Below are positions 50,979-60,259 of a stretch of 64,000 nucleotides of DNA, one piece after another. The position numbers and the translations under genes are program-made. This DNA is from an uncultured Oscillospiraceae bacterium. GTDB taxonomy: Bacteria > Bacillota > Clostridia > Oscillospirales > Acutalibacteraceae. The first letter of the stretch is position 1, and every line of letters begins with the position of its first letter. Below the pieces are notes generated by a model. It had not been told where the DNA came from and searched no databases. It was given only the letters and a program-made list of their open reading frames with translations. Location of the stretch: contig CAUDCW010000009.1 in NCBI GenBank assembly GCA_958448165.1, positions 1-64,000 on the forward strand. The letters run 5' to 3'.

Positions 50979-52946
50979 ATGCACCTTTGTTACTCGTGCT
51001 TCAAAAAATACAGAGAAGATTTTGATATTTGTCCTTTTTGCGGGGCGGTATATACAGAAGAAACTTTGGAACCGATACATCTTGTGCCGGGAACAATGCT
51101 TCTTGGCAGATATTTGATTGGTGTAGTTGAAGGCTCCGGCGGATTCGGAATTATATATCGTGCATGGGATACTAAACTTGATACTATTGTTGCGATAAAG
51201 GAATTTTTTTCAAGCAGGTTTATGACCAGAGCGGAAGGTACAAATCAGGTAATCGTAAATAAAAAAGCAAAAGAGGAGTTCAATTATCGTATAGCCCGTT
51301 TTCTTGCTGAAGCAAGGAATATGGCTAAATTCGGCTCTCATAGAAGCATACCTAACGTTTTTGAATTTTTTGAAGCAAACGGAACAGCATATATTGTTAT
51401 GGAGTTGTTAACGGGTGTCGCTTTGAATGACTACCTTTCAGAGAATAAAGGTAAAATCGACAGAGATTTTGCGCTGCATATAACAAATGAAGTAGGAAAT
51501 GCGCTTTGCTCTCTTCATGATAAAGGAATAATTCATCGTGATGTTGCGCCTGATAATATATATATTTCTTTGAATGATGAAATAAAAATTAAGTTGCTTG
51601 ATTTAGGAGCGGCAAAGCTCGCAGACACTAATGAAAAAGTCACAGATATTATTCTTAAACCCGGGTATTCTCCGCCTGAACAGTATGATAACTCAAAAAA
51701 GCCCGGACCATGGAACGATATCTATGCTCTTGGTGCGACACTTTATGTGATGTTGACCGGTATAAAACCGGACGAATCCACAAACAGAAAAATCAATGAT
51801 ACTGTTGTATCACCGCATGAACTGGATGATACCATTCCTGAAAATCTAAGCAATGCTGTTATGAAGGCGATGGCTATTGAAAAGCATATGCGCTTCAGGA
51901 CAGTGCCGGAATTTTTAAAGGCAGTCAACGGTGATAGACATGTAGCTACTTTAGCAAAAGAAAAGAAAAAGAGAAAACGCCGTAGAATATCAGGAATCTC
52001 TGTGGCTTGTGTTTTGCTGGCTGCAGCCTCTGCTATTGTTTACAATTCTTACAATCAAAAGCGTCTTGAACAGGAGCTTGATGCGGCAACTATTGATGTT
52101 TGGTTTTCGGCGGATGATAATTCATCTGAAATTGACGCAATGAATAGTATCAAAAATGACTTTGAAAGTAAATTTGAAAAGGTGAAAATTAATCTTGTTA
52201 GATACAGTGAAAACGAGTATTCACAAAAGCTGAAAGATGCGGCAAGCCAAAATAACCTGCCTGAACTTTTTGAGAGCAACGGAATATCAGATGATATTTT
52301 GACTTCTGCCTTGGATGTCAGCGATATTCTAAATTCAAAGCAGGCAGATGACTGTTTGTTTTTGAATCAGTATGATAATTTTTATGATTATGAAAAGAAA
52401 ATACCTTTAGGAATTGAGATTCCGGTGGCGTTTGTGGTAACAAATGGTACTTCCTATATTGACTATGATAAAAATACATTTGATTCATATTTGGATTTAA
52501 GCGATTTAACAGGTGTTGCAGTTGATTCAAGTGTCAGAGAGTTGATTGTTAAAAACTTTCCTCAGGTGTCAAACAAAGAGTACGATGGGGGTGTGTTCCC
52601 TGGAGGAAATAACGAGTGTGCGGTGATGCTCTCGTCAACAATGAATGTCCAAGCTGCAAAAAAGAACCTATCTAAATATGATTGGCATTGTGCGTATCCC
52701 AACAGTAATATTAAGTGCAACTTTACATACGAATGGAGCTTGGGAGACGGCTCACCAAACGAACAGGCGGCGGCTAAAAGATTGATGACATGGATGCTCG
52801 GGAATGCATATCAGAATACGTTGATGATAAGCTATTCACAAGGAGGACAAATTCCAATTAATAAAACCTGTTACGAAAAAAAGTGTTCTGAATCACAGGA
52901 ACTTAAGGAGTTAATGGCTCTTAAAAATGAATTTGTCTTTGATTAA
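50979..52946 (+). CDS. Transmembrane Ser/Thr kinase with solute-binding-protein-like ectodomain
   Basis: 655 aa. Order: zinc ribbon (C4-x2-C7...C18-x2-C21), kinase domain about 40-320 with glycine loop GSGGFGIIY, VAIKE (Lys74), HRDVAPDN (Asp188) and DLG (208-210), TM helix about 338-357, then about 300 extracellular residues beginning TIDVWFSADD and SIKNDFESKFEKVKINLVRYSENEY, which resemble family 1 extracellular solute-binding proteins. It may sense a small molecule and phosphorylate secretion components. ATG 50979 follows GGAGTGA. Confidence 0.82.
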   Translation: MHLCYSCFKKYREDFDICPFCGAVYTEETLEPIHLVPGTMLLGRYLIGVVEGSGGFGIIYRAWDTKLDTIVAIKEFFSSRFMTRAEGTNQVIVNKKAKEEFNYRIARFLAEARNMAKFGSHRSIPNVFEFFEANGTAYIVMELLTGVALNDYLSENKGKIDRDFALHITNEVGNALCSLHDKGIIHRDVAPDNIYISLNDEIKIKLLDLGAAKLADTNEKVTDIILKPGYSPPEQYDNSKKPGPWNDIYALGATLYVMLTGIKPDESTNRKINDTVVSPHELDDTIPENLSNAVMKAMAIEKHMRFRTVPEFLKAVNGDRHVATLAKEKKKRKRRRISGISVACVLLAAASAIVYNSYNQKRLEQELDAATIDVWFSADDNSSEIDAMNSIKNDFESKFEKVKINLVRYSENEYSQKLKDAASQNNLPELFESNGISDDILTSALDVSDILNSKQADDCLFLNQYDNFYDYEKKIPLGIEIPVAFVVTNGTSYIDYDKNTFDSYLDLSDLTGVAVDSSVRELIVKNFPQVSNKEYDGGVFPGGNNECAVMLSSTMNVQAAKKNLSKYDWHCAYPNSNIKCNFTYEWSLGDGSPNEQAAAKRLMTWMLGNAYQNTLMISYSQGGQIPINKTCYEKKCSESQELKELMALKNEFVFD

Positions 52947-52989
52947 TCCAAAAAACATGAGTCTATGCTTAAGGTTAGGAGAATTCTAA

Positions 52990-55584
52990 ATGCAAAAAAG
53001 ATGTTTGGGTTGTATGGAGGAGTATGGAGTAGAATATGATATTTGTCCTCACTGCGGATATATAGAAGGAACTTCTGTAGAAGAGCAAATTCATATGGAA
53101 CCGGGTGTAATACTTCATAACAGATATATTGTTGGCAAGGTCTTAGGATTTGGCGGTTTTGGTGTAACATACTTGGGATGGGATGGTAAGCTTGAGATGA
53201 AGGTTGCTATCAAGGAGTATCTTCCAAGCGAATTCTCAACAAGAATGCCGGGTCAGACAAAGGTTTCTGTTTTTAAAGGTGAAAAGAAAGAACAATTTGA
53301 AGAGGGATTAAACAAATTTGTTGATGAAGCCAAAAGATTAGCAAATTTTAAGAATGAAGAAGGCATTGTAAGAGTGTTTGACAGCTTCGCTGAAAACGAA
53401 ACAGCCTACATAATTATGGAGTTCCTTGACGGCGAAACCCTCACTGATTTGATAAAAAGAGAGGGTGTTATCCCGGAGGACAGAGCAGTTGAAATGCTGA
53501 TGCCTATAATGCGGTCTCTTGAGATAGTTCATAAAGCGGGCATTCTTCACAGAGATATTGCGCCCGACAATATTTTCCTTACTAAGAGCGGCAATACAAA
53601 ACTGATTGATTTTGGTGCTTCGCGGTATGCAACAACATCTCATAGCCGCAGTCTTACTGTTATAATTAAACCGGGGTATTCTCCTGAAGAACAGTATAGA
53701 AGTAATGGCGACCAGGGAACTCATACTGATGTATATGCCCTTGCTGCAACCTTGTATAAAATGATTACAGGAAAAACCCCTCCGGACGCTATGGAGCGAA
53801 GAGCTAAGTTTGAAAGCCGGAATAAGGATATTCTTGTTGAGCCGAGAAAAATTAATAAGAATATTTCTCGGGTCAGGGAAACTGCTATATTGAATGCTAT
53901 GAACGTAAGAGTACAGGACAGAACCCCTGATGTAAAAACATTTGTTGATGAGCTTGAAGCAGAGTATCCGGCAAAGAGACGTTATGGCAAAATCAAGAAG
54001 ATAGATGTTTATTCATGGCCTTTGTGGTTGAAAATTGCAGTTCCAACTTTTCTTTCTGCTATTCTTGTGTGTGGAGTCCTTCTATATACCGGCGTGATTT
54101 CATTTGCATCGCTGTTTTCAGATGATATAAATGTTCCTGAAGGTTCGGTAGTTACGCCTAATGTTGAGGGAATGTCCAGGGATGATGCCATCAATAAAAT
54201 TGAAAGCTCGGATTTATACGCATGTGTTGAGGGTAATATTGAGTCGGAATATATTGACGCTGATAAAATAGTGCTGCAATCTCCCGAAGGTGGAATGTAT
54301 AGCAAAAAAGGTTCAACCATTTCTCTTACTGTCAGTAAGGGTGGAGAGATTGTTACTCCTGAACACGGGCAGTCTACGGTTCCGTATCTTATTGGTTCTA
54401 CAGAAGCAGATGCCAAGGCTGCGCTTGAAAAGGCAGGATTATCTGTAAAAACCGAAGTAAGTTATGATGATAACATTAAGGAAGGACTTGTTATAAGTCA
54501 GGAACCGGAATTTTATCAGCAGGTTCCTGAGGGCACGACTGTAACTATTGTGATTTCTTTGGGAAAAGAAAAATCTATTCAGGAGACAGGAGCAAATTCG
54601 GAAAATAGCAGTCATCAATCAGCCTCTGATTTCTCATCGAACAACAGTAGCGTTTACAAGAATAATAATGAAAACAAGAATAATAATTTGTCATCAAATT
54701 CAAACAGAAAAAAAGTTACTGTCACATTTAATTTAGAGGGTAAATATTTCAGCTCAAAGACAGTAACAGTTGGAGAAAAATACGGAGAGCTTCCAACCCC
54801 CGAAAAAGAGGGATACACCTTCCGGGGCTGGATTACGAACGGCAGCGGAGGGATTTACATTAAAAGCGATTCAATAGTTGTAATTGAGAATAATCATAAT
54901 GTGTATGCTGTTATGGAGGCGAACCCTTGGTCAGGATGGGTTACATCATTGCCGGCAGGTGTGTCGAGTTCAAACTATATTATTGAGAGTGAAAAACAGT
55001 ATGCAAAAAAGGTTACCACAACATCTTATAAGCCTTCTTTATCCGGATATACTCAAAACGGTTATTCTCTTGTGAATGCTGTTAGCGGGTACATAGATTA
55101 TGTTTCGGCATTTCCTTCCGGATTCAGTACCTCAAACTACCTTTACACACAATATAATAAAACACCAAAAAGCGATAGTGAAACATCAACAACTGTAACA
55201 AAAGTTTCGTCAACACAAACTATCGGCTATATATATTGGCATTGGTGTAGAGGAGGAAATCACGGTGCGATAAACCGTCAGATTTACGGTTCGCAAACAA
55301 GCGAGTTTAATACATTTCATGCAGCATTTAGTTCAAATGCAGTGACATCCCCTCAGTATTATGATGGATATTGCTATAATTGGCGTAATACTTCTGCATG
55401 CAATGATACTTATTGGTGGTTTGGAGGGAATCAATATTCAGCAAATCAAACTGAAGTAAAAAGATGTAATTATACTACTTATACCAAATTGTTTAATTAT
55501 TATAAGTATGACACTACAAATTGGACAACAACACCTTCCGAAGGTGCAAAAACCCGCATTGTGTACAGATACAAGAAGAGGTAG
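52990..55584 (+). CDS. Transmembrane Ser/Thr kinase with PASTA and InlB-type repeats
   Basis: 864 aa. Zinc ribbon (C5, C8, C19, C22), kinase domain about 40-325 (GFGGFGVTY, VAIKE Lys75, HRDIAPDN Asp189, DFG 207-209), TM about 346-370, two PASTA domains (about 385-450 and 462-525), a Ser/Asn-rich linker, a Listeria-Bacteroides-type repeat (about 574-643; GEKYGELPTPEKEGYTFRGW) and a Trp/Tyr/Asn-rich C-terminal domain of about 220 residues. PASTA domains bind peptidoglycan or muropeptides, so this is a cell-wall-sensing kinase. RBS AGGAG precedes ATG 52990. Confidence 0.88.
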   Translation: MQKRCLGCMEEYGVEYDICPHCGYIEGTSVEEQIHMEPGVILHNRYIVGKVLGFGGFGVTYLGWDGKLEMKVAIKEYLPSEFSTRMPGQTKVSVFKGEKKEQFEEGLNKFVDEAKRLANFKNEEGIVRVFDSFAENETAYIIMEFLDGETLTDLIKREGVIPEDRAVEMLMPIMRSLEIVHKAGILHRDIAPDNIFLTKSGNTKLIDFGASRYATTSHSRSLTVIIKPGYSPEEQYRSNGDQGTHTDVYALAATLYKMITGKTPPDAMERRAKFESRNKDILVEPRKINKNISRVRETAILNAMNVRVQDRTPDVKTFVDELEAEYPAKRRYGKIKKIDVYSWPLWLKIAVPTFLSAILVCGVLLYTGVISFASLFSDDINVPEGSVVTPNVEGMSRDDAINKIESSDLYACVEGNIESEYIDADKIVLQSPEGGMYSKKGSTISLTVSKGGEIVTPEHGQSTVPYLIGSTEADAKAALEKAGLSVKTEVSYDDNIKEGLVISQEPEFYQQVPEGTTVTIVISLGKEKSIQETGANSENSSHQSASDFSSNNSSVYKNNNENKNNNLSSNSNRKKVTVTFNLEGKYFSSKTVTVGEKYGELPTPEKEGYTFRGWITNGSGGIYIKSDSIVVIENNHNVYAVMEANPWSGWVTSLPAGVSSSNYIIESEKQYAKKVTTTSYKPSLSGYTQNGYSLVNAVSGYIDYVSAFPSGFSTSNYLYTQYNKTPKSDSETSTTVTKVSSTQTIGYIYWHWCRGGNHGAINRQIYGSQTSEFNTFHAAFSSNAVTSPQYYDGYCYNWRNTSACNDTYWWFGGNQYSANQTEVKRCNYTTYTKLFNYYKYDTTNWTTTPSEGAKTRIVYRYKKR

Positions 55585-55844
55585 TTTTTTATGAGATAGA
55601 TTTTGTGAATTATTGAATATCATATCTCACACCTTTCCGATTCTTCTATATCAGATTTTAGTGAACTTGTCAAGTGTACTTAAAGGATAACACTTCTTCC
55701 TAACTAGTACAACTTTCACAAAAATATGATTTTTTCGCGCATTGAAGCCGAACGCTTTGATGCGTTGGCAAGTGTGATGAATGCATGGTGAGTTGGCTTA
55801 GTGTGACTTTGCATTACAAAAGAGAAAAACGAGAGGAAATTTTT

Positions 55845-56906
55845 ATGGATTGGAAACAGTTGATAGACGAATCGGAAAGTATTGAAATTGTAGAATCAGG
55901 TGTGCTCGGTGCAGTAGAGTGGAAGCACTACGCAAATGGGGTGCTTACTTTTTACGGTCAAGGCTCAATTAGCAATTTTCATTATGAACTAACATATCCA
56001 GGGTATCACGACGAGGATCATACAGAGTATCGCCCATACTGGAAAAGTTGGTTTGGGAAGGGAATTGATACTCCTGTAAAATATGTATATATTAACGAAG
56101 GAATCACAGAGATTGCCGACGGTGCTTTTAAGGACTGCTCAATTGAAGAGATATTTATACCTAATTCTGTTACTAAGATTGGAGCTCAAGTTTTTTCCGA
56201 AAATAATTTAGATGCCATAAAGCTGCCCGACAATCTTGAGTCAATCGGTGATGGATGTTTTGAAAAGAGCCGCAAACTAAAGTCGATTTTCATTCCTGCA
56301 ACGGTAAATGAATTTGGAAAGATCGGCAGCAAATATGTTTCTGCTTTAGAAGAAATTATTGTTGATAAAAACAATCCAAATTATACGATTGTTGACGGTA
56401 TCCTCTATACCGCTGATATGACACAATTACTTTGGTGCCCTGCCTCTAAAGCCGGTACACTGCACATACCAAGTTCTGTACAGCGTGTTGAAGCGGATGC
56501 TTTTGATAATTGCACCTTGTTAAAGGAAGTTATATTTTCCGAAAATCCAATTACTTTAGGGAGTTATTGTTTTAGTAATACTGCTCTGCAAAAATTGGTT
56601 TTGCCAAAAGAAGTGGATATGGAAATATTCGGCATATTCGGGTGTGGATATCACTATCATCCTATTACGCTGCATTTAGTTCCTTGTGAAACAGAGAATT
56701 TAGTGGTTTATATCGACAAAGACTGTACCGTGTGGGATTATTTTAAGCATGAAAACATTCAAATCTTTGGAGAGCCTGTTGACGACAATTTTGATGTAAG
56801 GTTTACCGAAGATAATACAGGAAATAGTCACATCGAATATAATACAGAAAATAGTCACATCAAGAAAAAAATCAAAGGGCTTCTTTCAAGATTATTTAAA
56901 AAATAA
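55845..56906 (+). CDS. Leucine-rich repeat (BspA-type) protein with basic C-terminal tail
   Basis: 353 aa. After an N-terminal segment (residues 18-60) come LRR_5/BspA-like repeats (VKYVYINEGITEIADGAFKDCS, IEEIFIPNSVTKIGAQVF, IKLPDNLESIGDGCFEKS). No signal peptide or TM helix. A short duplication, NTGNSHIEYNTENSHI, precedes a basic amphipathic tail (KKKIKGLLSRLFKK) that could bind the membrane. ATG 55845 is preferred over 55785 because of AGAGGAAA. It follows the kinase by 260 bp and may belong to the locus. Confidence 0.75.
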   Translation: MDWKQLIDESESIEIVESGVLGAVEWKHYANGVLTFYGQGSISNFHYELTYPGYHDEDHTEYRPYWKSWFGKGIDTPVKYVYINEGITEIADGAFKDCSIEEIFIPNSVTKIGAQVFSENNLDAIKLPDNLESIGDGCFEKSRKLKSIFIPATVNEFGKIGSKYVSALEEIIVDKNNPNYTIVDGILYTADMTQLLWCPASKAGTLHIPSSVQRVEADAFDNCTLLKEVIFSENPITLGSYCFSNTALQKLVLPKEVDMEIFGIFGCGYHYHPITLHLVPCETENLVVYIDKDCTVWDYFKHENIQIFGEPVDDNFDVRFTEDNTGNSHIEYNTENSHIKKKIKGLLSRLFKK

Positions 56907-56912
56907 TAAAGA

Positions 56913-56949
56913 AAAACGGGGGCACCTTTTGGAGTACCGCCGTTTTTTA
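56913..56949 (+). terminator. Terminator after the LRR gene
   Basis: AAAAACGG and CCGTTTTTT arms enclose an inner GG/CC pairing, with a T-run. The group II intron begins directly after it. Confidence 0.7.
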
Positions 56950-56950
56950 G

Positions 56951-57582
56951 GTTTGTCCGGAATGGGCAGTGACTTGGTGGTGAAAGTCCACTACAGGCTT
57001 GGCAGTAGGAACTGTTAGCTGTGGGCGAGTGCGTCCATCGTGAGGTGGAGTATGAAGTAAGCCTAAAGCAAACTCTCGGTCTGACGAACAGAAATCACAT
57101 ATAAGGTATATGCAGAGCGGACGAGCTTGCTAAACAAAGCAAAGTCCAATACTGCCCGAACTCTGCGGTGTAAATGTGGCGGATATATGAGAGGAAGGTT
57201 ACTGTTCTTAACTGGGGAGGTCTTGCAGTGGGGCGAAGGACAGATAGATTGACACCCGCTCAAACTGTGCAGTGATGTACAGCTGAATTGCAAGAAGTCA
57301 GCAGAGGTCATAGTAGCGGAAAAGTTTTTTTCGTAAAGGACCGAACAATAATAGTCTTGGAAACGAAAGGACGGTGGAGTAATGCAAAGACCACAGAAAA
57401 CGGAGAGAGTCGGCTACCCTTGCGAGGGTATGGTGGAAACAGATAGTAACAAGGGAGCGTGTAGCGTTGCTCAGCCTGAAACGGAAAGACAAGACGGTGC
57501 AGAAAATTTACTAGAAGCTATACTGAACAAGGCATATCTGAAAGTAAAGAGAAACGGGGGCTCGGCAGGAATAGACGGTATG
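56951..57582 (+). mobile_element. Group II intron 5-prime part, truncated
   Basis: The non-coding stretch from about 56951 to 57381 reads like domain I of a bacterial group II intron (GTGACTTGGTGGTGAAAGTCC, GCTTGGCAGTAGGAACTG), followed by the start of an intron-encoded protein. It starts immediately after a terminator, as class C introns commonly do. It ends near 57582, where IS21-type DNA begins; the catalytic 3-prime part is missing here. Confidence 0.65.
57382..57582 (+). pseudogene. ltrA: Group II intron reverse transcriptase, N-terminal fragment
   Basis: About 66 residues: a leader region, then LLEAILNKAYLKVKRNGGSAGIDGM, the RT-0 start of group II intron maturases. The reading frame is cut after GIDGM by the IS21-family left end; the remaining residues to the stop at 57627 come from the IS. 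RBS GGAG precedes ATG 57382. Non-functional. Confidence 0.8.
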
Positions 57583-57602
57583 ATGAAGATAGCGCACCAA
57601 AC

Positions 57603-57727
57603 TGAACACCTCGGCCGTTTAACTTGAACAGTTGCGACGGATAAAACTGAACAGCGTCGTCGCTCAAAACTGTACACCTTCGTCGCTATGGTTGAACACC
57701 CTCGACGGCGAGATTGAACAGTGTTGT
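57603..57727. repeat. Six IS21 multiple terminal repeats
   Basis: Six degenerate copies of a TGAACAcc-type unit with a following TCG-rich part, at 22-23 bp spacing, as transposase-binding sites of IS21-like elements. Confidence 0.75.
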
Positions 57728-57785
57728 GACCTGCGGTAAGACGTTGTTACACGCATAGCGTGAATACAACAAAGGAGGTCACCAC

Positions 57786-59089
57786 ATGACCAATTACCGC
57801 GAAATCCTGAGACTGAGCAGCTTGGGGTTAAACAAAACACAGATTGCTCAAAGTGTCGGCTGTTCACGCACTACTGTAATTCAGGTGCTGAATCTTGCTG
57901 CAGAGAAGAAAATCACATATCCTCTTCAGAACAGGATATGTCCGACGCTCAGCTTGCCAAACTCCTGTTTCCAAGCGCGAAAACACATTTGGAGTACAAA
58001 ATGCCCGACTATGAACATGTTAGCAAAGAGATGCGGAACAGCGGAGTTACTCTCAATCTTCTTTGGTTGGAATACTGTGAGCAGTGCCGCAATAACGGAG
58101 AATTACCTTACCAACTGACGCAGTTCAAAAAGTATTATCGGGATTATTCCGTCAAGGCAAACGCAACTATGCATCTGAATCACAAGCCGGGAGAAATTCT
58201 CCAGGTTGATTGGGCAGGAGATACCGCTAAGGTGGTAAACACCGACACTGGTGAACCAATGCCTGCCTACGTTTTCGTTGCTTGTCTGCCGTATAGCGGA
58301 TATGCGTATGCAGAAGCGTTCTTTTCTATGAATGAGGAGTGCTGGATTACCGCACATGTCAATGCTTTCAGATATTTTGGCGGCATTACACGCATCATTC
58401 AGTGCTACAATCTAAAAACGGGTGTTACCTCACACAGAAAAGGTGAGGTTATCCTTAACAAAGCCTACAACGACATGGCAGAGCATTACGCAACTGCTAT
58501 CTTACCGTGTCGAGTAAGGGCGCCTAAGGACAAAGCAATGGTTTAGGGTACTGTAGGAGTCATTTCAAATTTTATTTTAGCGGCGTTGAGAAACAGACAA
58601 TTCCTCTCTCATTCCGAATTAAACAAGGCGATACTGGAGCGTCTGTATCTGTTCAATAACAAGCCGTTTCAAAAACGTGCCGGAAGTCGTGCTTCGGAGT
58701 TTGAGAAAGAACAAAAGTTTCTTCTTCCGCTTCCTAAAAGACCGTTTGAATTATCCGAATGGAAGGTTGCGACAGTTGCTCCGAATTATCACATCTCGGT
58801 TGACAGGATGAACTACTCCGTACCGTATGAGTACATCAAGCAAAAGGTAGATGTCCGATTGACTAAATCTACTGTTGAAGTATTCTTTAACGGCAATCAC
58901 ATATGTTCCCATCCTCGTTTGCACGGCAGGCCGAATCAATACAGTACTGTAGAGGCGCATATGCCTGCGAATCATCAGAAATATATGCAGTGGAACGGCG
59001 AGTGTTTTCGTCGTTGGGCAACTAAGATAGGCGAGAATACTCACACGGTAATTGACGCGTTGCTCTATCCATACTGGATTGTAAATTGA
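57786..59089 (+). pseudogene. istA: IS21-family transposase IstA, inactivated
   Basis: Starts MTNYREILRLSSLGLNKTQIAQSVGCSRTTV (helix-turn-helix). A frameshift near 57930 moves the frame to MSDAQLAKLLFPSAK. The integrase core has the first Asp in LQVDWAGDT, but the second reads QCYNLKTGV where PDNLKTGV is expected (Asp to Tyr), and the third catalytic residue is a TAG stop at 58544 where Glu is expected before GTVG. Reading resumes to 59089 but lacks the usual C terminus. Triply dead. Confidence 0.88.
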
Positions 59090-59164
59090 TAATGTCAAAC
59101 AAAATCATCTGGTCAATCGGTACTTTTAATCTATACCCACCGAAGTCATATTTTGAATTTGACG

Positions 59165-59198
59165 CACAAAAAAGCCACCCGAGAAAACCGGGTGGCTT
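59165..59198 (-). terminator. Terminator for gpsA
   Basis: AAGCCACCCG (59172-59181) and CGGGTGGCTT (59189-59198) form a perfect ten-bp stem; the minus strand continues with a T-run. Confidence 0.85.
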
Positions 59199-59223
59199 AA
59201 AACTTTATATCGTTATAAAAAAA

Positions 59224-60192
59224 TTATTTCTCAAACTCGCTTTTAATGCTTCTTAAGAATAATCCCGACAGAATATCCATCGGCTTTTTGTCGCTGTGAA
59301 GTACCTCGTAAACTGCCTTGGCTATCGGTAAGTCAACATTATATTTTTCGCCGAGCTTAAGCAAGGCTGTTGTTGTGTAAACGCCCTCTGCAAGCTTTTC
59401 AAAATGCTCACCCTGAACATACATTTCGCCGTAACGTCTGTTGTGGCTCCACTGCGAAAAGAGGGTCGCTTCATAATCACCAAGATGGCAAAGCCCGTAA
59501 GCCGACATCTCGTTGCCGCCCATAGCGCCGATAAGGCGTGAAATCTCTCTTGTACCTCTCGCCATCAAAGCGCCTTTGAGCGATGTGCAGTGCAGTCCGT
59601 CAAGCATACCTGCGGCAAGTCCAATCACGTTTTTAGACGCTGCGCCAACCTCGGTGCCGACAAGGTCGTTTCCGATATAAAATCTTATAAGCTCACTGTT
59701 AAAGCTGTCAACAAGCATTTTCTTGACAGCTTCGTTCTTGCTGTCGATTACCATACAGTTCGGAATACCTTTTACATAGTCCTGCGGATGTCCCGGACCA
59801 ACCCAAACCGCAACCGGAGTTTTTGTGCTGTCTATGTATTCTTCAAAAACCTCGGTAAGCCGTTTGCCGGTTGTCTGCTCAATGCCTTTCATACACAGAA
59901 CAAAAATTTTGCCGTCAAGCGGATATTTGTTTACTCTCTGCAAAAAGCTGCGCAGATTCTGCGAGCTTATTGAGATTATTATTATCTCACCGTGTTCAAC
60001 AGCGGCTTCAAGGTCGTCTGTAATCGTCATTTCAGGCGAGTAGGAGAGATATTCGTTCTTGCGTTCTTTTTTGAGCGACTGAAAATCGGGGGCTTCAGAT
60101 AAACCCCAGGAATATACGTTGTTGCCGATTTTGTCAAGATACCATGCAATGCACGAACCCCAGCGTCCGCATCCCAGTACTGATATATTCAC
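59224..60192 (-). CDS. gpsA: Glycerol-3-phosphate dehydrogenase, NAD(P)-dependent
   Basis: 322 aa. Makes sn-glycerol 3-phosphate from dihydroxyacetone phosphate for phospholipid synthesis. NAD-binding ISVLGCGRWGSCIAWYL, IIISISSQNLRSFL, the catalytic Lys in VGAASKNVIGLAAGM and a C-terminal substrate domain are visible. The GPGHPQDYVKGIPN segment differs from the usual GPSFAEE, so it is a divergent member. GTG 60192 start. TATAAT-like boxes lie just upstream on the minus strand (60212-60217 and 60223-60228 on plus). Confidence 0.88.
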   Translation of the reverse strand: MNISVLGCGRWGSCIAWYLDKIGNNVYSWGLSEAPDFQSLKKERKNEYLSYSPEMTITDDLEAAVEHGEIIIISISSQNLRSFLQRVNKYPLDGKIFVLCMKGIEQTTGKRLTEVFEEYIDSTKTPVAVWVGPGHPQDYVKGIPNCMVIDSKNEAVKKMLVDSFNSELIRFYIGNDLVGTEVGAASKNVIGLAAGMLDGLHCTSLKGALMARGTREISRLIGAMGGNEMSAYGLCHLGDYEATLFSQWSHNRRYGEMYVQGEHFEKLAEGVYTTTALLKLGEKYNVDLPIAKAVYEVLHSDKKPMDILSGLFLRSIKSEFEK

Positions 60193-60259
60193 ATTATCAC
60201 CGTCCGAAAATATTATACTGAAATTATACCACGAAAATGGTCAGATTACTATATAAATT

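Larger units (their letters stand above)
57583..59089 (+). mobile_element. IS21-family element, decayed and right-truncated
   Basis: The left end carries six repeats beginning TGAACA or TGTACA at 57603, 57625, 57648, 57671, 57693 and 57715, spaced 22-23 bp, the multiple terminal repeats bound by IstA. istA follows; istB and the right end are absent. It inserted into the group II intron and was later cut off near 59089. Confidence 0.8.
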
